Below are positions 25,146 to 37,860 of a stretch of 64,000 bases of DNA, in pieces. The first letter of the stretch is position 1. Each line of letters begins with the position of its first letter. This DNA is from Uloborus plumipes. Taxonomy: Eukaryota; Arthropoda; Arachnida; Araneae; Uloboridae. A program made the translations under genes and the position numbers. The stretch is from contig JAXGGA010002215.1 of NCBI GenBank assembly GCA_038373865.1, positions 62,001 to 126,000 on the forward strand, written 5' to 3'. The notes beneath the pieces were generated by a model. That model worked only from the letters and a program-made list of their open reading frames with translations. It had not been told where the DNA came from and did no database searches.

Positions 25146-25538
25146 CGTGAATGAAATTTTACAGAAGCAACATTTCCATTTTCAGATCTTAATGCAAAAC
25201 ATTTTCTTCAGCTAAAAAAGTGTGCATTGAAGGATAAATAAAACACCTCAAATTAAGCGGAAAACACAATTTTTGGGGATTCGGATTTCTGAGACTCTAC
25301 TATACTGCTATATTTTTAAACTAAAAGGCCTTTTGATGAAAAATATTCAGAATATACTATATTTTTATTGGTTTCTGTCACTGATAAAGTGTGCTGTCCC
25401 TTTCCTTACACATTTGGAAATTTTGCCATTTTATTCATGTGAGCCAGGGCTGACTTTTTGCCAACAGAAACTGGTTCTTATCATGCTAGTGACAATAACT
25501 GGTTATAACCGGCAAAAACTGAAAATAGTTTTTAATAT

Positions 25539-25800
25539 GCAATGAGTTACCGCCCGTAAGCCAGGGCTGAGGCAGAACTGAAGCAAATGCACCCACAGCT
25601 CGATCATAGCATCCTAAGACTGCAGTTCTGCCTTATTATGGGCTCCTCAGTTAGGAATAGCCAATGATCGAGCCGACTATTCCTAACTGAGGAGCCCATA
25701 ATAAGGGCGAAACTGCAGTCTTAGGATGCTATGATCGAGCTGTGGGAGCATTTGCTTCAGTTCTGCCTCAGCCCTGGCTTACAGGCGGTAACTCTTTGCA
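25539..25800. repeat. 262-bp near-perfect palindrome
   Basis: The left arm, from tgcaatgagttaccgcccgt to ctcagttaggaatag, is repeated as its reverse complement from ctattcctaactgag to aggcggtaactctttgca. The arms are about 120 bases, with few mismatches and one indel, and the spacer is about 15 bases (25661-25675). Related single-arm sequence occurs at 25932-26030, and the terminal gttacc...gagccagggctaagg motif recurs near 28266. Confidence 0.9.
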
Positions 25801-25931
25801 CATTACCCAGCTTTTGCCTTCAAATTTTGAGTTGAGCCGCACCATAGTTTGCGGACGCTCGCTGGAAAGATAAATTCACTTTATCTACCAGTTTGTTGGC
25901 TATCTTAGCTACATTAGAGGATTTCTGCCTC

Positions 25932-26030
25932 CGGCTCGATCATTGGCTATTCCTAACTGAGGAGCCCATAATAAGAGCGAAACTGCAGTCTTAGGATGCT
26001 ATGATCGAGCTGTGGGTGCATTTGCTTTAG
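25932..26030. repeat. Third copy of the palindrome arm
   Basis: Reads ggctcgatcattggctattc through ggatgctatgatcgagctgt, colinear with the right arm of the palindrome and including its spacer. The segment has its own inverted ends (ggctcgatcat / atgatcgagc), so the basic unit may be a MITE of about 80 bp. Confidence 0.8.
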
Positions 26031-27071
26031 TCTTTAATAGTTCTAGTAATCTTTAAATGGCATTCATTTAAGTAAACTAAAAAATGAAACTCCATTTTGT
26101 CTTTGTAAAAATTAAAGAACATAGCTATTGCTCTTGATTTAATTCAGGAAGACGAATGTTTAATTGCAGATGCTTGCGATATTTGGATTAATCTAACAAA
26201 GGAGGTAAATCTTGGTGGAGGTGCTTAGGTAAAAAAAAAGTGACATCCATTTTTAAACAGGCTATTACAAATACTTTATACTAACTTAACTGTTTATATG
26301 TTTCAGTTACAGTACTTGGGATTAAAATTCTCATGTGCTCAAGAAAAATGTATCAGAACTTGCCCACCCCAATGCGAGCTCTTTTAGCTGCGTACTTCCA
26401 TCTGCTTTCAGCCCAAAAGAAAGCATAGACCTAAAAAGCTTTGTACAGCTAAATAAGCAATGGTTTAAAATGGTCTGTCCTTGAATTGAGTTTTCTGTTT
26501 CAAATATTAATTTATTGTCTGAAGATTGCTTAAAACTTTTAGTGACAGCATTACAAAGTTGTTTTGCTCCTCACCCTTTGCACTCAACTATCAGGGTAGT
26601 CTGAACAATGCAAATGTCACCACTACCTGCCCACATGTTGGATGCTGCCTGACAAAGGTTGTCCCATAAATTAATATTACAAGTGTATTATTGGCAGTAT
26701 ACAGCAAAAGAAAATCAAGAGGAACTGGTTAAACACTGTAGCATCTGGCATAACAATAAAGTTTCTTGTAGTTTTTTTGCCCTTGAAAGGAACTTTATTT
26801 GCTGAAATTACCTTTGTAGAATCTGTATAGATGCACTATAAACATAGATTATATTGCTGTCTTGAAATTAAAAGTCAATGCAATATGGACAAATGTATTT
26901 TTCTAGTTTTAAATGTAGGTAAATTTGTCATTAATGGTTTTTACACGGCATATTATTTGTTTTCCTTATTTCCTCTCTGAAGTCAGTAAATGATTAAGAG
27001 GTAATTCATTTGTTTTTTTCAAATGCTGATGCATAGTGTGACAGTTTTGTTGATTCATGTTTCTTTTTCAG
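26031..27071. other. Intron end, no feature seen
   Basis: AT-rich; acceptor tgtttctttttcag before 27072. Confidence 0.4.
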
Positions 27072-27729
27072 TAATTCAAGCTTTGAAGATTCTTTACTTA
27101 GTTGTAACTTTCATCTAGATTCTGCTCCACCTTTGCCGCCAAAAAGAAAAGTCAATACAAATGTTATCAGTTCTGAGCAGTCAAGAATATTTCCAGTGAA
27201 TGAATCCAGCACTTTATGTGGTAGTTGTGGATCAATCAATACAGAATTTAATTCTTTATGTACTATTGACTGGACTAGTCCTTGCAGCCAATCTCCTGAA
27301 AATTTAACACCAATCAGTAAATCATCTGCCTCAAGTTTGGATTCCAATCTAAATAATTCTGTTGATGATTTATCTTATACTAAATTTAAATATCTGAAGT
27401 GCTCTGAGGCTCAAGATTTTACATACACAAAGCAGCATTTTCTTCCTGGTTATTCTTCTCAAACATACAACTGTGAGTTGTCGTCATATTCTGCTACACT
27501 GACTACTACCACTACGTCCATTTCTTTACAGTCCAATGATGTACAGGAAACTACTCAAGATTTAGTGACATCTATGAATGAGATTAGTGTCACAAATAGT
27601 GAGGTAACATATCAGGTTTCTAGTACCCAAGGTGAACCTCCTGCATTACCTGTTAAGCTACGCAAGTTAAGAAATAATACATTGTCTCAATATGATAATA
27701 TGCCTCAACTCTTAGTATCTGACCTAGAT
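27072..27729 (+). CDS. RAPGEF1: RAPGEF1 exon 5 of window (large linker exon, two Crk-SH3 motifs)
   Basis: Acceptor ctttttcag; perfect donor GAT|GTAAGT. 658 nt, about 219 residues, phase 2 in and phase 0 out. Near its start is APPLPPKRK (PPLPPKRK at 27127-27150), very close to the PPPALPPKKR-type ligand of the Crk SH3 domain known from C3G. Near its end is EPPALPVKLRKLRNN (27637-27666), followed by SQYDNMP, an order also found in vertebrate C3G. The middle is Ser/Thr-rich and probably disordered (for example TLTTTTTSISLQ). Confidence 0.93.
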
Positions 27730-29313
27730 GTAAGTTTCCTTAAGTTACATTTAATTTTTTTTTATTTGAAATCTCTTAATATAGCTGAAAATTGAATCTT
27801 GCATTGGTTTTCCCTTCTAACAAATGAAGTTGTCAATTTAATTCTAATTGAGTAGGAAAACCTTTTTAATACTTTTTCATATGTAATAGACATAACTTTA
27901 ATTATAAAATTTCTTAAGTGCATTTATTTTTCTGAGGGAAAAAATGAATCAATAATTAAAAAATTCATTTCTGAGTAAAAATTAATGAAGTTTATAATGT
28001 GATATTTGTGTTTAGAGGTGTGAAAATCATTTTAAAAATTTGAAATATACAATGAAATACTATAATAATTTAAGAAATATTGCTTCATTAAAAAAAATAA
28101 TGAGACATTTAATGTGCACCCCTTGTTTTTTTTTTTTTTTATAAAAGATTCAATATATCTGGGCATACTTTTTATGAGTTTCGGGAAATAATTTCTACTT
28201 TGATGTCATTGCTAAAAGTAGATTAGTCTTTCTATCAGAACATTCTTGTTTGTATTAAGAAGTAAGTTACCACTCTTGAGCCAGGGCTAAGGAAGAAAGA
28301 CATGCAATACCCAAAGTGTTCTGAGGCAAGAACTGTTTGATTTTTTCTTCAGAAAACAAATGATATGACTTGTAAAAATGCAATATCCGCCCTCCCCTCC
28401 CAATATTTTCTACTTTAAGATCAGTTTAATATTTTACTATGGAATTTTTGCTCTAATATGTTTTTTAATTCCAATGAAAAAATAATAATAATTTGAGTGC
28501 TTAGTTGAAATGTTAAAAAATTGCCAATTTTAATGGAAGTACTGAACATTCGTGATGCATGTGTATTTTTTAAAAATTTTACCTATTATAGTAACTACTC
28601 TTTATAAAGACCTCTTCTTAGGATGGAGATGGTCGTTATATTGGGTTATGATTTAGATAGAGTGAGCAATGATCATATTTCTGTGTGAAAAAATTTCTGT
28701 TATCTGTTGCATTCAATCTGAACTAACATTAATAAAATACAGGTTTTTCATTGTTCCTTTTAAGGTCTTCTATTACATTCTTGAAAAAAAAAAAAAAAAC
28801 TTGCTCAAATTTAGTACTTGTAGTCTATTATACAAAAAATTTGCAAATAGGAAATTTAGCTTTCCACACTCTTTTCAAACTGCCTTTTACTGTGATTAAA
28901 GCATTTAGTTAATGGATAGATAATATTATACTGTATGAGAATGTATCAGTATGTATTTTTTAATTGTTTAATTAAAAGTTTTACTAAAATCAAGGTGATA
29001 AAAAAGGATTCGTAAATGCTAGACCGCACTTCCAAAATGCAAGTTTTGAAAACGTAAACTTGCGCTGTTTCTTCTGGGAATTACTGTATTGATAGCTTAA
29101 AACTTACCATTGAAGAAACATTAAGGGAATTTATCATTTTGAAAAAAATTATGTCCTTTTAAGAAGTCTAAGGACTCTTAAAATTTAAATATGTTTTAAA
29201 TTACTGAACATATTTTGAAACTTTTTAATGATTCTTACTGATGCTTTTCTTTTGAACGCTTAATAATCCTACACACTTAGTAATGTTGACTAGTTTATTT
29301 TTTTAATCTGTAG
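27730..29313. other. Intron, little seen
   Basis: AT-rich. A short fragment near 28266-28290 (gttaccactcttgagccagg) is related to the end of the palindrome at 25539. Otherwise nothing. Confidence 0.4.
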
Positions 29314-29464
29314 CTGGAATCCGAAGGCCATAGTCCGCAATGCCCTCATGTACATAGTCCACAGAGTTGGATAGGTAGTAATCATGTTCCAATGTGTCGT
29401 TATCATCAGTTGAGTGGAGAGGAAAATGGAAAACCCCCACCTTTACCTCCAAAAGAGAAAACAA
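29314..29464 (+). CDS. RAPGEF1: RAPGEF1 exon 6 of window (linker, PPPLPPK motif)
   Basis: Acceptor ttttaatctgtag, donor AACAA|GTATTG. Phase 0 in, phase 1 out. It encodes about 50 residues with SPQSWIGSNHVPMCRYHQLS and then GKPPPLPPKEKT (29434-29460). In vertebrate C3G a PPPLPEKK motif stands just before the AYMQ block, which is what the next exon supplies. Confidence 0.9.
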
Positions 29465-31122
29465 GTATTGAAATATTTCCTTTGTTCAAATGTTTTATTC
29501 TTTGTAGTATTTGCTAACCATAATTAAGTTTTTTTAAAATTATGGAATTTGCTACAGCAAAAGGAAAAGTAGTTGACTTATAATGGAAAATTGAAACCTT
29601 ATAAAGTCACTTTATAACTCTTTCAAGTTTTGCATCTGTTGATCTGTTTTTATTTATTCTTTTTTCAGTCATTAAATGTCTGTGTGTGGTATTATATTAT
29701 TTTATTGTATTTTTGTGGGAACTGAATTTTAAGAACATACAAGTTATCACTAAAATTAATGGCATTATCTTTGAATACTGCCCCCTACCTACAGTATATA
29801 TAGTATAATGGCATAGTCATGTCAATCTAGGCAGAGGTATTACAGATATAGTCTCGGAAATTTTTTAATTTAATGGTTGTTAAAATTCAGAAAAAGTAAG
29901 TTAAAGGCATTTTGTTCCAAGAAAAGAAAAAAAAAAAGCCCCTTGAGTCAATCTGCCGAAGAAGGCAGGTTGGGCGCCATTTCTCACTCAAGAACTGCTT
30001 TATTTCTGGAATGGAATATAGTTTTTTTTTGTGGTTTTTTATTTGAAAGATAATGATTTTCTCTTATGCACTACTTGCAGACATGAGTTTAATTTTTCTT
30101 GCAACATTATTTTGGAAAAGAAAATGTTTAAGTCAATTTATTTCAAAATTGCTAATTTTAAAAATTTTGATTTTCTTTTTCTTTACTGTTGATCAATTTT
30201 ACTGAGTATTATATTCCTGAAAAGCAAAACTTCCACTTTTGAGTTAAACAGATTTTAGAGACATTTAAAAAAAATGACTGTTTTTCAAAAACTCTGTACG
30301 TAAATGTAGTCTTGAAAATTAAAAATCTTATTTAGTACCAAGTGACCCGAATACACTTTTAATTTAGTTATACAGCCACATTTTCATTTTTAGTGGTCAC
30401 TTTATCCTTATTAATCCTCTCCAGAAAAATAACATGTTATTGCTCATTTTAGTTTCTTTAAAAGTTGTTGTGTTCTGTATATGAATCGTCTGGTATGAAA
30501 ATGACACTAAAAATATCTTTTAATGTTAAAGTAATAAGAATTTTTGCTTCAATTTGCTACTGTTACTAGTTCATCAAACTGCTGTAAATTAACATGCACT
30601 GACAATTTAGAAACATGTTCGGAGAAAATCATCCTAAACCACCCACTTCAGGTTATTTTTGACGTCTCCAAGAACTCCTTTAGTTGTGTTTTTGGGACTT
30701 GTAATGTATTGTAGACTTATAATTTTTGGAAGGGGGGGGGGTTGCCCCTTACAATGATATTAATTTTACCTTTATCTTTACTTATCAAAATTTCCCATGA
30801 AGCCTGACCAGGAAACAATGCTGGGTGCACCACTCTTAACATATATTTTTTGATATAATTAAGTAAATGTTTTGAATCTCTGTTATTTTACTTCTACTGA
30901 TGCTAACTACTAATGTAATCCTTTCTGTTCTTTTGATGATAATGTATTAAGTGTATATTTGATAAGTATGTTATTCTATTGAAGATTTCTCTTACTTTAC
31001 TTACATTGAAGATCATAAAAATGTAGATGCAAGTAAATAATGTTATCTGACATATTTAAAATTTTACATATGTAATCCTCTACAAAGCCCTGTTTACATT
31101 AGTACTTTTTCACTCTTTTTAG
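29465..31122. other. Intron, no feature seen
   Basis: AT-rich with a poly(G) run near 30734; no repeat ends recognised. Confidence 0.4.
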
Positions 31123-31394
31123 TTAAGGCTTACATGCAGATGTTTGGCAGCTACTCTCAACCTTCAGAATCTGAATTCCTACGGCACTCTGTTCATACTT
31201 ATAAAGTTGTTCAAGCCAACTGGCAGCAAATTGAGCTCTCTTTGATGCATCAGCAATCCTATAATAGCAGCTGTGTTGTTAATTCAGAAGAATCTTCACT
31301 ATATGATGGTTATAATATGCATATCAATACTTCAAAAGGAATTAAGGAAGTCTCCTCCTCCCATCCTCCAACTATTCCTCCCAAAAAGAATAGG
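31123..31394 (+). CDS. RAPGEF1: RAPGEF1 exon 7 of window (AYMQ block and PPTIPPKKNR motif)
   Basis: Acceptor cactctttttag, donor AATAGG|GTGAGC. Phase 1 in, phase 0 out, about 90 residues. It starts KAYMQMFGSYSQPSESEF, matching the conserved AYMQLLEDYS-type segment of C3G, and ends SHPPTIPPKKNR (31365-31394), a further PxxP-Lys-Lys motif. Confidence 0.9.
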
Positions 31395-31720
31395 GTGAGC
31401 AATATTCATGATCACTTAATTTTCTAATAGCTATTAATATTGTTTTAATAGCAATTCTCATGCAATGTAAAAATGAAAGCTTCAGTCTTTAATTTTGTGT
31501 TATTTGTTTGTAAGATAAAAAAATAAAAATTGTTTCTGAAACCACTCGGGTACCCGAGCGCGAGTAGACAGATCTACCCGATTTAACGTGGAATAAGTAT
31601 GGCTTCCGTTTTTACGAGCACCATTAAGGTGGAAGCCCAATTTAGCTCAGAGTGCTCTGTTCTTTTGAACCAGACCAAGGGCCGAGCCAAATTTATAATT
31701 GACGAGTAAAAGAATATCCG
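31395..31720. other. Intron, no feature seen
   Basis: A short palindrome ctcgggtacccgag lies at 31548-31561 in an otherwise unassigned stretch. Confidence 0.35.
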
Positions 31721-31779
31721 TTGACAATAGACAGAAAATGCAAAGGAAGTTTAGGAAGCATACATGCTTATCACTTTTG

Positions 31780-32180
31780 GACACAACCACCAAAGCTATT
31801 TATATTTAGACTTTTATCAGAACGTAGAACTAACGTGTTCAACCCATATTGGTTGAAATCAGGTCCCTGTCCATTGAGTCAGTCTTGGTGGATGCTTTTG
31901 CAGCACTCTCTATAAAAACGGTGTGCCAAATAAATGCTGCTTCAACCTTGGAAAAATGAATTAGTCACAGGCAGCCAGATTTGGGCTGCATAAAAGATGA
32001 CTCCAGATTTCCCCACACAAACTATTGCAATAATTTTTGTTGCCTTAGCAGTATGGGGCATTGTCCTATAGGAGGATGACAGCTTCCCTCAACATGCACG
32101 GCCGGATGCATAAACATTATTTGCCCATAAAAATTGAATCATTGCTCATACTTCCACGCAAAATTAATTTATAAGCATCT
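31780..32180 (-). pseudogene. Decayed mariner-like transposase fragment
   Basis: On the minus strand, 32066-32051 reads DNAPYC, followed after interrupting stops by SPNLAACD and FPRLKQHLFGTPF. These resemble the DNA(R)PH, SPDLAPSD and LFPxLKxxLxG blocks of mariner transposases. Several stops and substitutions interrupt it, and no inverted repeats were found. Confidence 0.5.
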
Positions 32181-33092
32181 TGCTATTTCAGTAGTCATGA
32201 ACTGTTAAGGGATTTTTTCTGCATCTACCAGCTGTATAACAATTTGTACAATCTGTCTCGACACTGGGGAAACAAAATTTCTCCACAACATGTTTTCAAA
32301 TGCTCCAGTTTGTAATCTTTTTTTTTTCAATCATCCCTCGTATCTGAAAAGAAGATAAATGTATATTGATTAAAAATGTACAATTATGTCTTTAGCTCTT
32401 AAAATCTTTTGTCATATTTATAATGGAGCATTCTAGAACATATTTAAAAGATTCAATTTAAGGTTCTGCATTCATAAATCTTAAAATGTTAAAATATTAG
32501 AGTACAAAGTTAAGTGTAAAACATTAAGCTTGTTGAGCTTTGTAATTCTTTTTGCTTCAGTATTATTAGCTTTCTTGGCTACTCATTTAAAATGCCCTAT
32601 TTAGAGCTATGTTATAATATCCATCAACTCTGGTGAGGGGTGTCAAATGATGACTAAAGCCGCTGAAAGCTGCTCATTCATATGGCATCATGTTAAATCC
32701 GATTTCTCCTGTGCTGTCTGTGAAAGCTATTTTTTACAGTTGCTTATTTTATTTATTTAATTATTTTTAATGTTATTATTTTAATTTTTTTAATGATGCA
32801 GGCAATATAAGTATCATATTAGAATTAGGTTTCACTTTTGTAACTTGCAACTTTTTATTCTAATTTTGAGTTACATGCCAACTCCAGCAACAATTGTTTT
32901 TCTTTTAGCTTGCAAGAAAGTTCAATATCCTCAAAGCTTGCTCATTTATTAACACTTTATGACTATTAGTTGTATTTTTTTTATTTTTTTGAAATTGGGA
33001 ATGAAAATGCAATGCTTTCTTTTAAAGCATCTCATTATATGTAATATTCTTTGTTATTCTTTGTTTCTTATTTTTTTTAAAATTAATTTTAG
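32181..33092. other. Intron, no feature seen
   Basis: AT-rich; ends in the acceptor aaaattaattttag. Confidence 0.4.
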
Positions 33093-33137
33093 ATGTTTTG
33101 CTCAATAAAAAAGGACAATAACAGATGGAGTGATTCG
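33093..33137 (+). CDS. RAPGEF1: RAPGEF1 45-nt microexon 8 of window
   Basis: Acceptor ttaattttag, donor ATTCG|GTTAGT. It encodes 15 residues, MFCSIKKDNNRWSDS, and is phase 0 on both sides, so including or skipping it keeps the frame. It is supported by splice sites and frame only; the sequence is not recognisably conserved. It may be alternatively spliced. Confidence 0.55.
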
Positions 33138-34860
33138 GTTAGTAAATTTTTATAATATGTAGAAAGTAAAGTTTGTAATAATTATATCATTGAAACTCTT
33201 TATAAAGCAACCATTTTTGTAACACCCATTGTGTATGTATTTTTAAATTTTCAACTTGACCTTATTTCAAGATTAGGATAATAGTAGTGCTCACTTTCAA
33301 TGTAGAAAGCTCTCTTAAAAAGCTTTTTTTTTTTTTTAAAGAGCTATTTCTTCCTCAAATATTGACAAAATGAAATGCAAATTTATTCACATAATTCAAT
33401 CATGTGGCTGAAAAACTTAAAAAGGAAAATCAATGAAACTGTTGCATCATCTTAATATCCAGCTCTTTTTTCTTTTAAAAAGAATCTTCTTATTTTCCTA
33501 ACATAGAAATAATTTAATACTACATTTTTCCCTTTCATTTGGAGATCCAATGTATTCTAACTCCCTCTAGAGTTTTCTTCTATGTCATTTGATTTTTCAA
33601 GGTAGAATTGTGGATTATTTGTGGATTTTTATGTTTACCATGTAAAAAGTTATTAAAAAGAAATAATTAAAAAACAGGGCTGCTATGCCACAGGAAAAAT
33701 GCAGGGAATTCAGAAAAAAAATAAATAAAATAAATAAAAAAACAAAAAAAGATGGGTAAAAAATAATTTATTTTTTCAAAAACCTGGAAAGTGAAAGTTG
33801 TTTTAAGTTTATTTCTTCTGTCTGAAAACTTCCAATCGCTATAACCATCTCAAATATAAAAGATCATTGCAACAGCTGTAAAAACCATGGTTATACAGTT
33901 AGTCGCACTGTTTTTTTTTTTTTTTTGAGAAATTAGCTATAGTGTGGAGCTGGGAGGCTTTACTGTTGTAAGTTTAGTTAGTGATTTTCCCTCTCAGGTC
34001 TGCAGCTATGTTGGCCCAGGGAATCTGCTAGGGTAAAGGAGTCACAGTCTAAGGATTTTGAATTCCAGAAGTTTGAGTTAGTCAGTTTTCCTCTGCCTCT
34101 GCAGTCCTGTCTAAAGTTAAACATTGCTGCGTTATTATTGAACTGAAAAACTTCTCTCTCCTAGTGATGTTCATAATGCCCTATGAAATTCCAGTGTGAA
34201 GTTTTCTTAAAAATTTCAAACTGAATACAAAGAACAGCTTCATTTGAAGCCGATTTTAGTGCAAATATAGTGACATTTGGTAATTGAGAAGCTTTGATTA
34301 ATGTAGAAATCAGTAGATTATTTAAGATTTGTAGAAATGTGAATATCTCTATTTTAAAGTCTAGGGATTTTCTATACCTTGACTTTGAAAAGTCAATGGA
34401 TAAGAGTCTCTATATCAAAGTGTTTAAACAGGTGTGAATCATAAATGTAGTAGTATTTTTGGGAACAGAAAAAAAAAAATGTAGCCCAAAGAAATAAATG
34501 CGATTGGCAGTACCTGAGACAGAAAAGAAAGTAGGGGAGGAAGTTTTTATTAAAATAAATAGAGTTATGAAAGAAACACTATATTTATTACAAACCCCAA
34601 TATGACAAGAAAATCGGAAAATAGTCCTGTTGTTAGGATCATTCACAGAAAGTTCTTCTCTTGATTTATTCAATGTTTTATACTGATTATGGTTGATGCT
34701 ATGACCTCTTATAGCCAATTGCAGGAATATTTTCGATTGCAGAGAAAAATAACATTTTTATTTGATTGTTTCAATCTTTTGTGCTTTCCCTAATTGTTTA
34801 CATTCTTTGTCTTGTTTAATTCTTTATAAATTGTTCCAAATTTTTGAATCTTTTTCTTTG
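33138..34860. other. Intron, no feature seen
   Basis: AT-rich with A and T homopolymer runs; no coding or repeat ends recognised. Confidence 0.4.
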
Positions 34861-34865
34861 AGAAA

Positions 34866-35600
34866 TCTTCATCGGTGGAAGTCTCCCAGCTAGAATTTTC
34901 TTTCCAAGCCCTACAGCCAGTTGCCAGCCAAGACTATCTCAGACAATGTATGCCATCTTGATCTATCTGAAGCCATTATTTTCTATCAGTTGACTCCTAT
35001 ATCCTTCAACCACTTTTCTATCTTCCTTGTTGCATGTACACAGATGATGCTCATATTATGAGGTTTGACCTTAACTCTAATTCTGCAAATTCTTTCATTG
35101 ACTGGTTCAAAATCAAGAACCTTATCTTATGTACTTTATTTACCACAAATCCAGTTCTAAAAGGATGTTGATTATCTTAGCAACTGTAACTCACGCAGCC
35201 ATTTCTCTTATCCAGTTTACCTCTTCCTACCCATCTTTTCTCCTGTACGGCCAAAATACATATTCTGGATCTATCCACTTCTTCCATTAGATGTTTCAAT
35301 GCTCCACTTCTAAACAGAGTATACATTTCATGTTTCTATATTCAGTACATTTTTTGGTTCAAGTCATCTGGGTGCGATCTGTCCAACTTTCCCTTCTTGC
35401 CATTTCTGAGCAATACATGTATTACAGGGTAGAGTTGTTAGCCCAACCCCCAACCTGGAGGGCAAGCCCTCTGATATAACATCCCAGTCACTGAGTACCC
35501 ATTATCAACTGAGCACTTGTACTACTTGCATTTGCTCTGTTTTGACTGTTCTTATCCCCTCCCCCCTCGGTCACCACACGTTGCACCTGAAATTTTCGGC
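34866..35600 (+). pseudogene. Non-LTR retrotransposon reverse transcriptase fragment
   Basis: 35031-35100 reads CMYTDDAHIMRFDLNSNS, with YTDD at 35037-35048 in place of the reverse transcriptase YADD box, followed about 20 residues later by DWFKIKNLIL, like the WFxxNKLxLN box of CR1/L2-type elements. Stops interrupt the flanks. The block is GC-richer than the surrounding intron. Confidence 0.55.
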
Positions 35601-35705
35601 CCTGTTTATAGTACCGTTATCTTTAAGTGCATATAAATTGTAAAATCATTGAAGTTTACTGTATGGTATTAAACTTTAATTAGTGTTATTGTTTTATTTT
35701 TATAG

Positions 35706-35824
35706 GTAATTAATAATGCTCGAACATATTCCAAGCATAATGAGAATCTTTTATCACCTTCTTCTCAACTAGCAGTAGGACTTCCTGAGGAAAATACACC
35801 TGCTATAGCTTATGGACAAAAAGT
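35706..35824 (+). CDS. RAPGEF1: RAPGEF1 exon 9 of window
   Basis: Acceptor tatttttatag; donor AAAGT|GTAATT, chosen over AAA|GTGTAA because only phase 2 joins the next exon without an immediate stop. It encodes about 39 residues, VINNARTYSKHNENLLSPSS and onward. Linker sequence without a recognised domain. Confidence 0.8.
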
Positions 35825-36154
35825 GTAATTTTTTCAAAATTTATTCTTTTTTAATAAGACTGTGATGTTTCATCTGAGCTTTTTTTCTTTTTAATTGAAA
35901 AAAAAAAGACTTTTTTTAAATCTATTTTTTTTTAATTTCTTTTGAGAAATTGATATACCTGTTTAAATACTTCTAATAAGTTCCTACAGGGCTATTCGTT
36001 AGTTATAGTAAATGTCAAAATTTTATTTTGCTGTCAATCATGGATTGGTTTTGTAGAAATATAATCAATATTTTAACTATGTTAAGAACATTTTGGTGTG
36101 GTTATTGCTAGTGTTAGCTGAGATAACATATTTTCTGACGTGAATAAATTTTTT
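35825..36154. other. Intron, no feature seen
   Basis: AT-rich spacer before the microsatellite. Confidence 0.4.
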
Positions 36155-36478
<324 letters not shown>

Positions 36479-37550
36479 CTAAGGGACTCTGTAAAGCATT
36501 TAGGAATTGAATTTCTTCATGAAAAGGTATGTCATTAGATTTTCATTACAAGTTATTCGACACTTAGCTTGAACATATGTTTACTACATGTTTACTATGA
36601 ACACTACTTAATACAATGCATTGAGTTGCAGCTCATCATGAAGCAAAATTCAAATACTTTTCCTTGAGTCATCAAATTTATATTCATGTGAAAACAAATT
36701 TTTGGTTCATCAACTTTAGTTGCATTTTTGGCATCGTGTCATAAAAGTATTAAGCTGCTTGCACAATGCTTTAAGATTGGTTATTTAAAAAAAAATTAAG
36801 AGGCCAAAAAGAGGAATTTAAAAACTAACAAAATCTTCGCTCTGATATGATGGTATATGTCAAATGAATGCCTTCTTTTACATTTGCTTTGGAAAAAATA
36901 TTGCTTTTGCTTCCAGATTATCTTCACTTCATTTTATTTTCTTTTCACAATTATCATTGACTGCAGCCATTTTGCAAGTGTCATATTAAACAAAAATAAC
37001 AGTTTTGCTACCAAAAATTTACCATAAATATTGCTTTGTTCTTACTAATGCTCATGGCTGACTGCTCGGATACTACATTCTCTAGTCGTGTAAATGATAG
37101 CGCCCAAGTTAATAGCATCATCAATATTTAAAATCATGCAAAAAGACATCTTAAATCAAGTTTTTCAATCCATCACATTCGAATAATAATGTTGAAAATT
37201 AGGACACAGAATAGACGTCACTCATGTTCACATTATAATAACTGACAAATTAGATATCAAAGGAATATATATATATGTCTATATACAAAACAGTATAACA
37301 AAATGTTAACGCAATAAACAAGAAAAACAAAAGCAAAATTAAAGAAGGCAAAATTAAGAGAAGTAATTGCTTGGATATTCCATTCAAAAGGTTAAATCCT
37401 GTATTTATCAGCCATGGGGGATTCAAGAGTGGTCAAAAGACCAAACAATTTAGTCACAAACTAAGAAGAGGCTATTTAAGTTCTAAATATATTCTTTTCA
37501 GTCGTGCAATGGGGAAACAGCACCAGATGGAAGACTATTAGCAATATATA
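36479..37550. other. Intron, no feature seen
   Basis: AT-rich, with no recognised ends or coding signal. Confidence 0.4.
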
Positions 37551-37559
37551 AGAACCAAG

Positions 37560-37784
37560 ACCTAAAACTAAAAGCAGGGGTTTCATCCCGACTAATTTGG
37601 AATAAATTCCCAAAAATTAGTCTCCACTCCAGGGGGGGTAAGAATATATCTATACTAGAGGTGAGGAAAAATTGCCTTTTTCAGTAGGGTTGTGAGTACC
37701 TGGAACAGCTTACCGGAGGAGGTTGTTATGAGTAAGGGAGTTGATAGCTTTAAGAGGGCCTTGGATCTTTATTGGGGATTGTAA
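37560..37784 (+). pseudogene. Non-LTR retrotransposon ORF2 C-terminus
   Basis: In frame to a TAA at 37782-37784: FFSRVVSTWNSLPEEVV, then VDSFKRALDLYWGL. This is the common C-terminal tail (RVVxxWNSLPxxVV, SFKxxLD) of CR1/jockey-type ORF2. Upstream sequence is frameshifted near 37670. The 3' UTR reads on to about 37860. Confidence 0.7.
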
Positions 37785-37860
37785 TTTGACTAGGACCAGC
37801 CTAGTTGGGCCTAGAGCCTGTAGTTGGTTGTCATCTTTTGTATTTGTATTTTGTATATAT

